From: Palaemon carinicauda | Lineage: Eukaryota > Arthropoda > Malacostraca > Decapoda > Palaemonidae | DNA: 64,000 nt | Direction: 5' to 3' | Assembly: GCF_036898095.1 (NCBI RefSeq) | Contig: NC_090750.1 | Coordinates: 87,092,270 to 87,156,269 of the forward strand | Shown: in pieces, positions 42,101 to 54,100 of the stretch | Layout: each line of letters begins with the position of its first letter | How positions within the stretch are numbered: the first letter of the stretch is position 1 | Notes under the pieces: model-generated | Told to the model about the DNA's origin: nothing | Seen by the model: the letters and a program-made list of their open reading frames with translations, nothing else | Databases searched by the model: none | Position numbers and translations under genes: made by a program

Positions 42101-45100
42101 TTTGAAAAATAAATACAGTACATACCTGGGCAAGGTTAGATGCATTGTTAGCACCACCACCATGAGACCTGTCCCAAGAACCAATGATTGTGTTTGCAAT
42201 CATAAGTGGGATGTTATCAGGATCTGCCCATCCTGCTCCCTCAACTGCTATAGCAATATGTGCAAGGGGCATGCTGTCATCACGTACACGGATTTCAGAG
42301 CCTATAATATTAATAGGAAAACATTTATACATCATAATAAAATAATAAAAGAACAAACCTAAAAATACCATGACACACTCAAGTTTTAAAATGTCCGATC
42401 AGGTTGATCTACTTCAGTGCAATTACTATATTTAAAAAAATCCATGGAAAAACTTCAGTAAACCTGAAAGATTAATTTCTATAAATTACATTATTTCTAA
42501 TTTATTGCTGATCTACTTCAGTGCAATTACTATATTTAAAAGAATTCCATGGAAAAACTTCAGTAAACCTGAAAGATTAATTTCTATAAATTAAATCATT
42601 TGTAATATAATGCAACGGAGCAATATCAAGGACCTTACAGTTCTTATAAATTATATTTTTTGAGTTAATGAAGTATGAAAGCATATCTCATTATAAATAT
42701 TTGAATTTTTCTTATAATAGCATTAATGATAAGCTTTGGGAAGTACGAGCCTCGTGACAAAACAAAATAAATGAAAAAAATAAATAAAAAAAAAACAACA
42801 ACTTTAACAGTTGGATTTTAGGTAGCCAATTTAGTTCCTCATTCTTATCATCAGGTTTCTATAACAAAGAGAAGTGCTATAACATTTACATTATTTTTTT
42901 CCGAGCCCAATTTTGTTGAAGAATTAGGTTGTTATTTTACCATGTAAGAATATTGGATGAATTTGAGGAAATTACTTTAATGTAACTGATTAGGCAGTTT
43001 TTTATTTCTTTCTACAATGCATGACTGGATGAAATGCCTTTATCATTAAATGCAAATGAAGATTATCTTACACTTCTGCACAAAAATGTTTAGCTTGTGC
43101 TTAAAACTCCCTATTGGAACCAGGTACCATAAAAAAGGCTTACCATAAAGTAGACCTGAACACTCAATGAAAATCAAAATTATCATTTATTACCCTAATA
43201 TCCCATTACTAAGAAACTATACAGTAAATGCACAAGGAATAACATACCTGTAAAACGGCATGGAGCCACTTCAGGGGCATTTCCAGCATAAGCCCCTCCA
43301 AGACCCTTAAAATGTTCCTCAGCCAGTTTGACAAGTGATGAATGATCTACACCACCAGCACCAGCTAAGACAATGCGTGGGCCCTTGTAATGAGTTTCGA
43401 TGTAATCTACAAGATCTTTGCGGCTGATGGACCTGAGATTTTAATTAACAATTTGTATTATGGGAAGTCTTTTAAGCCAAAGAAGAAACTGGCCATAAAT
43501 ATTTCTGGCACAAGCAGCAATTAATCCATTAACGAAAAAGAAAGCATTCATCAGTTGACAAATCAAACCCTGTTTACATACAACCTTGCGCTATCTCTTC
43601 AAGGGGATGGATTTTTAACATTTCTAACGTGCTTTGTGTTTTTCAGTATAAAAGTAGCCAAACTGGATTTAAGAAATTTCTTAGCAATCTAATGAATCAA
43701 TCATTTTTAGTGCCTCTATCATAAAATAAATATTCCAATATTGGTTTCAGAGCCATCATTTTCATAAACAGCCCCATAATGAAAGTATAAGTTTACAGAT
43801 TGTTTTAGTTTTATATTTCTAATGAAATTTACCTTAGTTTACGAAACTTTATATCATTAGCTTCAAATCTACCGTGTAATATTGTAAATCACCTATTAAA
43901 ACTAAGCCAGACATGTCACTATGGCACAAGCACTTGTAATTTCCGGAAAAACTGGTCAATTTATGCAAAAAGAAGTCATTTGCTACAACCATCTTCAGAT
44001 GGACATAAACTCAGATATATTGAGAGACCCAGACAGGAGGACTATGCAATATAGATTATAGCCTATGTGTCTACCAGAATAAGTGTTATGTAATGCAATA
44101 TAGATTATAGCCTATGTGTCTACCAGAATAAGTGTTATGTAATTAAGTTCAGTGGCCTGATCAAACTACTGGCTAATAAATGTGCCTCGTACTGTAGTTT
44201 GATGTTTGAGTGGGTTTTGTTAGATGATACAATAGCCAAACTAATGTTGACAATGAAGGTTGTTGTTAGGGAATCGACTAATGTTGACATTAAAGGTTGT
44301 TCTCAATGAACCTAACAATGTGAAATAATGCTAAAATAAAGAAAATGGAGCATTGGGTGAACAAGTAAACACATGTAAAAGATGTCCAGATTGGAACTTG
44401 AGTTATATCTTAAATGTATGAAAGTGATAATACCTTTTATAGAGGGAAAAATACCTTATGAAAAGATGGAAATGATAGTCCTTCCCATATCTTAGAGTGT
44501 AGTTATCAAAAATTACAATGTCTGACAGAAAAGGTACTTATACTGTACATACTTTTTATCATTTGGAAAAATATTAAACTTTACTAACTAATAACTTGCT
44601 GAGCTTCCAGTTTATAATATGAAATCAATCATAGGTTTCAAAATGTGCTAAGAACTAAAACACAAATTTGCAATGAAACTGAAACCATAAGGCCATAAGC
44701 TTTTAAGGTCTTTTGAGAATTAGTTTTATACATTAACCGTGAATTTTCGTCATAACATACACTCAATTACTTACTTAATATTCTTAGTTGGGCCAAGAAT
44801 TGTGCGACCCAGAGGAGTTCCCTGGAATGCTACAGAATGAAGGTGATCAAAGACTACTTCCTGGAGATTACTCTCGACTTCCTGCATCTCACGCAAGATA
44901 ACTCCACGTTCCCGCTCAATTTCAACCTATCGGATATGTAATTAAACAATGTTACTAAAATTGTTACAATCCTTAACTATTATTCAACATATAAGGAGCA
45001 TCACCATAAAAACATTAAATAAGCTGCCAAGCACTTCTAGATACTTTAGCAGAGGCAAATATTGTAATCATATGGCAATTACCTCACCAAATTTGCTGTT

Positions 45101-48100
45101 CTGAATAATATCCGAGAGGAGCTCGACAGCCTTGGAAACATCGTCGGCAAAACACTTGGCATAAAAAACTGTCTGTTCTCGAGAAGTATAAGCATTCAGG
45201 TGAGCACCCATGTTTTCTACTTCCAACTCAAGATCAGTCTGAGATCTCTTGGAAGTTCCCTGAAAATGGAGTACACAAGAATTACAGTTTAGCAGAATAA
45301 ATTCAGTTCATTAACTATGAATCACTGCCTAATAAACTATTATCATAGTCAAATGAAGAGCAAAAAATTTGAATAAAAATGTTATTTTCATTAGTAAAAT
45401 AAATTTTTGAATATACTTACCCGATAATCATGTAGCTGTCAACTCCGTTGCCCGACAGAATTCTATGGAGGGATACGCCAGCTATCACAATACTAGAAGG
45501 GGGTGTACTTACCAGCGCCACCTGTGGCCAGGTACTCAAGTACTTCTTGTTGACACCTCCTCAATTATTCCTCGGTCCCACTGGTTCTCTATGGGGAGGA
45601 AGGGAGGGTCAATTAAATCATGATTATCGGGTAAGTATATTCAAAAATTTATTTTACTAATGAAAATAACATTTTTCAATATTAAACTTACCCGATAATC
45701 ATGTAGCTGATTCACACCCAGGGGGGTGGGTGAAAACCAGTGTACAAGATTAAAGGATAGCTAAGTATCCCATATTTCATATAACAGTTATCTCAAATAA
45801 CAATGAAATAATAAGTACCTGGTAAGGAAGTCGAATTGAACCGTTACTCTGTCTCTTTTTTAAGTTCGTCTTCCTTACTGAGCGCAGCGTTCCTCTTGGA
45901 GGCTGAATCAACCCAAAGGTGCTAAAGTATACAGGGCTGCAACCCATACTAAAGGACCTCATCACAACCTTTAACCTCGGCGCTTCTCAAGAAAGAATTG
46001 ACCACCCGCCAAATCAACAAGGATGTGGAAGGCTTCTTAGCCGACCGAACAACCCATAAAAAGTATTCAAGAGAAAGGTTAAAAAGTTATGGAATTATGG
46101 GAATGTAGTGGCTGAGCCCTCGCCTACTACTGCATTCGTTGCTACGAATGGACCCAGGGTGTAGCAGTACTCGTAAAGAGACTGGACATCTTTGAGATAG
46201 AATGATGCGAACACTGACTTGCTTCTCCAATAGGTTGCATCCATAACACTCTGCAGAGAACGGTTTTGTTTGAAGGCCACTGAAGTAGCCACAGCTCTCA
46301 CTTCATGTGTCCTTACCTTCAGCAAAGCAAGGTCTTCTTCCTTCAGATGAGAATTTGCTTCTCTAATCAGAAGCCTGATGTAGTAAGAAACTGAGTTCTT
46401 AGACATTGGTAGAGAAGGCTTCTTGATAGCACACCATAAGGCTTCTGATTGTCCTCGTAATGGTTTTGACCTTCTTAGATAGTACTTAAGAGCTCTAACA
46501 GGGCAAAGTACTCTCTCTAGTTCGTTCCCCACCATGTTGGACAGGCTTGGGATCTCGAACGACTTAGGGTAAGGACGGGAAGGAAGCTCGTTTTAGCCAA
46601 AAAAACCGAGCCGCAAGGAACATGTAGCCGTTTCAGATGTGAAACCTATGTTCCTGCTGAAGGCGTGGATCTCACTTACTCTTTTACCTGTTGCTAAGCA
46701 CACGAGGAAAAGAGTTTCTAATGTGAGGTCCTTAAAAGAGGCTGATTGGAACGGTTCAAATCCTGATGACATTAGGAACCTTAGGACCACGTCTAGATTC
46801 CAGCCTGGAGTGGACAACCGACGTTCCTTTGAGGTCTCAACAGACCTAAGGAGGTCCTGTAGATCTTTGTTGGAGGAAAGATCCAAGCCTCTGTGGCGGA
46901 AAACCGCTGCCAACATACTTCTGTAACCCTTGATCGTAGGAGCTGATAGGGATTTTACGTTCCTTAGATGTAACAGGAAGTCAGCAATCTGGGTTACAGT
47001 GGTACTGGTTGAGGAAAACTGCATTGGCCTTGCACCAGCTTCGGAAGACTTCCCATTAAGACTGATAGACTCTGAGAGTGGATGTCGTCCTTGCTCTGGC
47101 AATCGTTCTGGCTGCCTCCTTCGAAAAGTCTCTAGTTCTTGAGAGACTTTCGATAGTCTGAAGGCAGTCAGACGAAGAGCGTGGAGGTTTGGGTGTACCT
47201 TCTTTACGTGAGGTTGACGCAGAAGGTCCACTCTAGGAGGAAGAGTCCTGGGAACGTCGACCAGTCATTGCAGTACCTCGGTGAACCCTTCTCTCGCGGG
47301 TCAGAGGGGAGCAACCAACGTCAACCGTGTCCCTTTGTGAGAGGCGAACTTCTGAAGTACCCTGTTGACAATCTTGAACGGCGGGAATGCATACAGGTTG
47401 AGATGGGACCAATCCAGCAGAAAGGCATCCACGCGAACTGCTGCTGGGTCTGGAATCGGAGAACAATACAAGAGGAGCTTCTTGGTCATCGAGGTAGCGA
47501 ATAGAACTATGGTTGGCTGACCCCACAGGGCCCAAAGTCTGCTGCAAACATTCTTGTGAAGGGTCCACTCTGTGGGGAAGGCCTGACCCTTACGGCTGAG
47601 GCGATCTGCCATGACATTCATATCGCCCTGAATGAGCCTCGTTACCAGCGTGAGCTTTCGATCTTTGACCAAATGAGGAGGTCCCTTGCGAACTTGAACA
47701 ACTTCCTCGAATGAGTCCCTCTCTGCTTGGAGATGTAAGCCAAGGCTGTGGTGTAGTCGGAGTTCACCTCCACCACCTTGTTAAGCTGGAGGGACTTGAA
47801 GTTTATCAAGGCCAGATGAACTGCCAACAACTCCTTGCAATAGATGTGAAGTGTCCTTTGCTCCTGATTCCATGTTCCCGAGCATTCCTGTCCGTCCAGT
47901 GTCGCACCCCAGCCCGTGTCCGATGCGTCCGAGAAGAGACGGTGGTCGGGGGTCTGAACAGCCAAAGGTAGACCTTCCTTGAGAAGAATGCTGTTCTTCC
48001 ACCACGTTAGAGTAGACCTCATCTCTTCGGAAACAGGAACTGAGCCCGTCTCTAGCGTCAAGTCCTTTATCCAGTGAGTAGCTAGATGATACTGAAGGGG

Positions 48101-51100
48101 GCGGAGGTGGAGTCTCCCTAACTCGATGAACAGGGCCAGCGATGAAAGTGTCCCTGTTAGACTCATCCCCTGCCTGACTAAGCATCGGTTCCTTCTCAGC
48201 ATGCTCTGGATGCATTCTAGGGCTTGGAAGATCCTTGGGGCCGACGGACAAGTCCGAAAAGCTCGACTCTGAAGATCCATACCCAAGGAAACAATGGTCT
48301 GGGATGGAACGAGCTGAGACTCCTCAAAATTGACCAGGAGGCCCAGTTCCTTGGTCAGATCCATAGTCCATTTGAAAATCTCCAGACAGCGACGACTTGT
48401 GGGAGCTCTTAAAAGCCAGTCGTCTGACGGAGCCGGACACAAGATCATGATACTGCTGCACAGTCTGTAAACTGTCAATCATGGGCAAGCGAGGAAGTAC
48501 AGTGACAACCCGAATCTGTCTAGACTATCTGGGTCGTACAGACAACTCCTTAACGGGTTGCTGAGGTTGCCGCACTGCGTCACAACAAGTCCCTTCTGTT
48601 GGTTGTTGAACGTCTTCCCCGTGACACATTGACTCCGTAAACAAAAAATCCTCTAACAAGGACTAAGCTTGGACTGCATGTCATGCAACACAGCTCAAGG
48701 TCTATGGGAGCAGGTGTGGTAACAGACGGGATTAGCGGCTGAAGTGGAACCATTACCTTCCCTGTAAGCATGTAATGCTTAAATAAAAGTCCATAAGAGG
48801 TTATGCAGCTAAAGGCTCCCTCCAAATGACAGAGTCCTCAAGGGAATATCAGAAGGAGGGAGAAAAGAACTTTCTCATCTACAGGGACCTTATCCTAGAA
48901 AAGCTAAGTTCTCTGAGTGAGGGTTCACTGGTGTAAAAGCAGCAGACTAGAAGGCAACGTTATGAAACTGCTTGACAGTCTAGTGAGTTGGCAACAACCC
49001 AAGATATGTTGAGAAGCATGCGGTAAGGTATGCAGAGCATGATGAATGCAGAGTATGCTGTATGCAGAGCATGTTGTATGCAGAGCATGCTGAATGCAGA
49101 GCATGCTGTATGCAGAGCATGTTGTATGCAGAGCATGCTGAATGCAGAGCATGCTGAATGCTGAGCATGTAGTAAGCAGAGCCTGCTGTAAGGAAAGCAG
49201 AGCGTGTGCATGGCGTTTAACATTCTTAGAAATTCCATGACCAGTGCTAGAGTGCTTTATGCATGCTTGCATGGGGTTTAAAAATCAACATAATGTTTAC
49301 CTTACATTCATAACTCATGATTCATATTTTTGCCATGGTTTGAAAATGGAGGTAAGGTATGCTGAACAGCAGTCAGAACGAGCTGGAACAACAACAGTGG
49401 AAGGTGCAGAAAGTTCCTGTTCCTGTGGAATGAGTGGAGCGTGAAGAGACCGAGGTTGCGCAGAACAAGGTAAAGTTCCCGCAAGCAGAGGTGTCTGAGG
49501 TGCAGGAACAGGGTGCACGGGTTGAGCTCGGTGCAGCAGCTGAGGAGACTGACTCACAGGTGGAAGAGGTTGTACTTCCACCGAGAGTTGCACCACCGGT
49601 GGAGCAGCCAGGGGAGGAGGAGGAAGAGTGGAGTAATCCTCCTGATCCCAAACCGAAGGTTGCCTTAAAGAAGGCTGAGGCTGAACAACACTGGGAACAG
49701 CGAACACAGAAAGAGGTTCAACATCGTACGCCTGGCAGAAGGTGCTGCGACTGGGTGCAGCGAGTGCAGGCGGGTTGAGCACAGGCTGAACGGGTGCAGG
49801 TGGAGGTGCAACACTCTCAGCCCGACATTCACGCAACAGGTCCGAAAGCTGTGCTTGCATGGACTGTAGTAGAGTCCACAACATCGTACGCCTGGCAGAT
49901 GGTGCTGCGACTGGGTGCAGCGAGTGCAGGCGGGTTGAGCACAGGCTGAAAGGGTGCAGGTGGAGGTGCAACACTCTCAGCCCGATACTCACGCAACAGG
50001 TCCGAAAGCTGTGCTTGCATGGACTGTAGTAGAGTCCACAACATCGTACGCCTGGCAGATGGTGCTGCGACTGGGTGCAGCGAGTGCAGGCGGGTGCAGC
50101 ACAGGCTGAACGGGTGCAGCCAGTTGGTGCACCACCGGTGCAGGCGGGTGCAGCACAGGCTGAACGGGTGCAGGCGGTTGGTGCACCACCGGTGCAGGAG
50201 GAGGAGGAGGTGCAACACTCTCAGCACGACACTCACGCATCAGGTCCGAAAGCTGTGCTGCATGGACTGTAGTAGAGTCCACAACATCGTACGCCTGGCA
50301 GGTGGTACTGCGATCAGGCGGAGCGAGCATAGGCGGGGGGGAGTGTAGGCGCACTCTCAGCCCGACAAAATGATGACTGAGGAGAGTCAGAGCTAACCCA
50401 ATGACTGCATCCGGGTTGTTGAACTTTACTTCGTACGTCTGGCATAGGTCTGGACTTTACGTTTAAGAGGTCTAGAGACCTGAGACCAGCGTTACTCTGC
50501 CTTATTTTCTCCTCTAAATCTCTTCTGCAGACGAGCAAAATAAGGGCTCAATCGTCTGCGGGTGGGAGTGACGGTCTCGGTAAGACACGCCCACAACCAC
50601 CGAGGATACTTCTGTGCGCCGATCAAGGCCTGCCGAACCCTTTTGCCCTTCGACATTGCTTCTCCCCTGGGCTTGGGAGCTTGCAAGAGGTCCCGGACTG
50701 GGAGGACGACTGGCGCGCACAAAAGTACCCTCACGCATAACACTGACATCAATCACTTATCACTTTGATTTCTGTTTGCACTTATTTCACTGAACTCGAA
50801 ACTTTAAGTGGTTTGTACCTGAAACACGCAATTCTATCCTTCTCAAAAGTTAGTAATTGCGAAAACAGAATTACAATGTAACAGAAAAATCTAATGAAAG
50901 AAAATTCAGTGGCTGGAAAGAGACTAAACACTAGATCATTCTAGAAACGTTTAGTTTCTTCCCCTAAAGAGACTAGGGATAAGAGCAAAACGATAACGAC
51001 GTTACTCGTACGCCTGGCAGGCTTGAGGGAAACGTTTATCCTCTTTCTCCCTCCGTCTCTATCTCTCTCTCTCTCTCTCTTGACTTAGAACCTGAGAGAA

Positions 51101-54100
51101 GAGCCCAATCATATATATCGTTAAAACATATTATTGTTAAAGGAAAAAACTGAAATATTTCCCAAAAGTTCCTTATTAGGATCAAAACCATTAAGTTAAG
51201 AAAGAATGAACAAAACGCTAGACACGGTTACTCTTACTGCAATGTGAAACCGTGAACATTCTTTCTCTATCGTAACGATAGAGTGCAAGTTGAAACGTTC
51301 TGAACGTCAACAACTGCCGAGACAAACAAAACGTTAGTTCAACTTTGAAAAAGTACGAGACTATCAAAGAAATTCTTTCAAAGACATTAAAATAGCATAA
51401 TATGTTAACAGGTAAAACCGAAATGACGGACTCACGATAATTAACTTCGGTACCAAGAAAAGACCGCCTACTATTAGGAAGGTCGAATATAAACAAATAT
51501 AAAAATTAATTTTAATAAGTTTATAATAAAAGGAAGTTAATCGAAGAGGCCTATAAGAGGCGGAGAGATATAAAATAAATCTATAACTTTTGTTAAGCAA
51601 AATTAAGAAAGAGAGTCTATACTCTCTTAGACACCAACACTTCCGTCTAAGGGAAGGGTCGGCCATTGAAAGGTGAACGAGAGTTCATACTCTCTTCGTC
51701 ACCAAAATTAATCAAATTAATTCCAAAAGCTAACTAAGCTAAAATAGAAGTTTCCAGTAAACCGACAGCCGAAATCAAAGAGAAATACTTCACCAAAGTC
51801 GTGAAAATACTCCAAGAACATAAGCGTATCCCAGAACGTCTTGCCGGAAGCACGACAGAGGAATAATTGAGGAGGTGTCAACAAGAAGTACTTGAGTACC
51901 TGGCCACAGGTGGCGCTGGTAAGTACACCCCCTTCTAGTATTGTGATAGCTGGCGTATCCCTCCATAGAATTCTGTCGGGCAACGGAGTTGACAGCTACA
52001 TGATTATCGGGTAAGTTTAATATTGAAAATTATGAGATCTACTAAAGCACAGATGAGTACAAAACATTACTGTACTATACCATAAAAACATACCTTAAAT
52101 GCCATGTGTTCAAGAAAATGCGCCACTCCATTGTTAGCATCCGTCTCAAAGCGTGATCCAGTATCGATCCACAATCCAACTGTGGCTGTTGGTGACCCGG
52201 CATCCTCTGTCGCTACCCTCATGCCATTGTCCAAAACAGTTACACGTGTTGGAGGGACATTCAAGAGGGTCTGCTCATATGTGGCTGGAGCAGCAGTTCC
52301 ATACCATCTAGCAGGCTGGAATTTTTTCAAAACTCATTACAAAATTTCCAACTTACCACCAAGAATATTCAACCATGTGGGGTAATTATATGATACTACT
52401 TTAATTTAGCGACAAATATGTGAACCACAACTTCTCACACTGTTAAAGGAACTTGAGAAAAGATTTGTAAAAAGTTTCATATGGAGTGTAACATTGTAAG
52501 GTTCTGAAATATGGACTATAAAAGCACCAGACAAGAAATATTTGCATTTGAAATGTGGATATGGAGGCGGATGCTGAAAATAAGTTGGAGAGACCACAAG
52601 ACAAATTATTATTATTATTATTATTATTACTTACTAAGCTACAACCCTAGTTGGAAAAGCAGTATGCTATAAGCCCAGGGGCTCCAACAGGGAAAATAGC
52701 TCAGTGGGGAAAGGAAAAAAGGAAAATAAAATATTCTAAGAAGAGTAACAACAATAAATATCTCCTATATAAACTATAAAAACTTTAACAAAACAAGAGG
52801 AAGAGAAATAAGATAGGAGAGTGTGCTCGAGTGTACCCTCAAGCAAGAGAACTCTAACCCAAGACAGTGAAAGGCCATGGTACAGAGGCTATGGCACTAC
52901 CCAAGACTAGAGAACAGTGGTTTGATTTTGGAGTGTCCTTCTCCTAGAAGAGCTGCTTACCATAGCTAAAGAGTCTCTTCTACCCTTACCAAGAGGAAAG
53001 TGGCACTGAACAATTACAGTGCAGTAACCCCTTGGGTGATGAAGAATTGTTTGGTAATCTGTGTTGTCAGGTGTATGAGGATAGAGGAGAATATGTAAAG
53101 AATATGCCAGACTATTCAGTGTGTATGTAGGCAAAGGGAAAATGAACCGTAACCAGAGAGGAGGATCCAATGTAGTACTGTCTGGCCAGTCAAAAGACCC
53201 CATAACTCTCTAGCGGTAGTATCTCAATGGGTGGCTGGTGCCCTGGCCAACCTACTACCTATTAAATGAAGTTGGAGAAGAGAGAACCCTAATTACAACA
53301 GTAAAGAGAAGACAGAAAAATGGGATATGACATTTTAAGAGATGGGTTACTCAAGGACATTATAGAAGGTAAATTTGAGGGACAAACACCGAAAGGAAGG
53401 AAAAAGGAGTTAATACTAGGTGACCTGAAGAGGGCAAGAAAGTAACAAGAGATAAAAGAGGTAGCCATGAATAGAGAATTATAGAGAGCGACTAATCCAT
53501 GAAAAGACATGCCTTAGGGCAGAAGATTATAGTAGTAGTATCTTGTTTAACACCCTTTTGACCATTATTGCTAATGCATTTGCCCTTTTGACCATTATTG
53601 CTGATGCATATGCCCTTTTGACCATTATTGCTGATGCATATGCCCTTTTGTCCATTATTGCTGATGCATATGTCCTTTTGGCCATTATTGCTGATGCAAA
53701 CCAGTGGTTTTTGTATTTCCTTAACCAACTTCAAAAACAATTTTGAGGGACCCCAGTGCTAAACCAGGGATTTAAGGTGGGGGGGAAAAAAATTACACAT
53801 TTTTAAAGTCATTTGTATTTTTCCTAGATATACAAAATTTTTGGAGCCTTTGTATATCAGAAGCCAGTTCCTCCCACGTCCATAGAAAATGGGAATTTTC
53901 TTAATATTTTCTAGTTGTTCGTAAGACTTTTTCGGCAAAACATCTACACAAGCACACCACTTATCTTAAACTTCCCCACCTACCCTACAAGTCTAATGGG
54001 GGGGGGGGGGTGTTTAATGTCCCTGCGACCGCCTTATTCTGCCGTATTTTTAGCCGGCCATCATCACAAATACAGGTGGCCGCTATCATACACATACGCC

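Larger units (their letters stand above)
48580..50760 (-). pseudogene. DIRS-4 ORF1 (gag-like), proline-rich, expanded by tandem repeats
   Basis: Minus-strand sequence rich in Pro/Val/Gln ([19 protein letters not shown]), with recurring [19 protein letters not shown] blocks and a CQAYDV motif. The 5' part has a basic ORF from [20 protein letters not shown] to RGENKAE (about 50513-50660). Position (between 5' ITR and RT) makes it ORF1. The Cys finger of DIRS-2/-3 was not found. Repeat units of 160 bp shift the frame with each copy, so no single frame spans the region. Confidence 0.6.
45375..52029 (-). mobile_element. DIRS-4: DIRS-like element in PMPCB intron 2, internally deleted
   Basis: 6655 bp on the minus strand. 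ITRs at 45375-45573 and 51858-52029 look identical over the inner 150 bp; ICR at about 45619-45709. Contents in element order: ORF1 with tandem expansions (50760-48580), RT lacking its N-terminal half, RNase H, methylase-like domain, recombinase with frameshifts. Same family as DIRS-1. It lies in the same orientation as PMPCB. Confidence 0.93.

Noticed and set aside
49030..50330. CRISPR-like or satellite array, because of regular repeats
   Set aside because: Repeats are contiguous without spacers and lie in a DIRS ORF1 of a eukaryote; tandem duplication explains them.
53492..53740. Repeat protein with ISNNGQKG units
   Set aside because: Arises from the 30-bp minisatellite in a PMPCB intron; no start context or neighbouring coding sequence.
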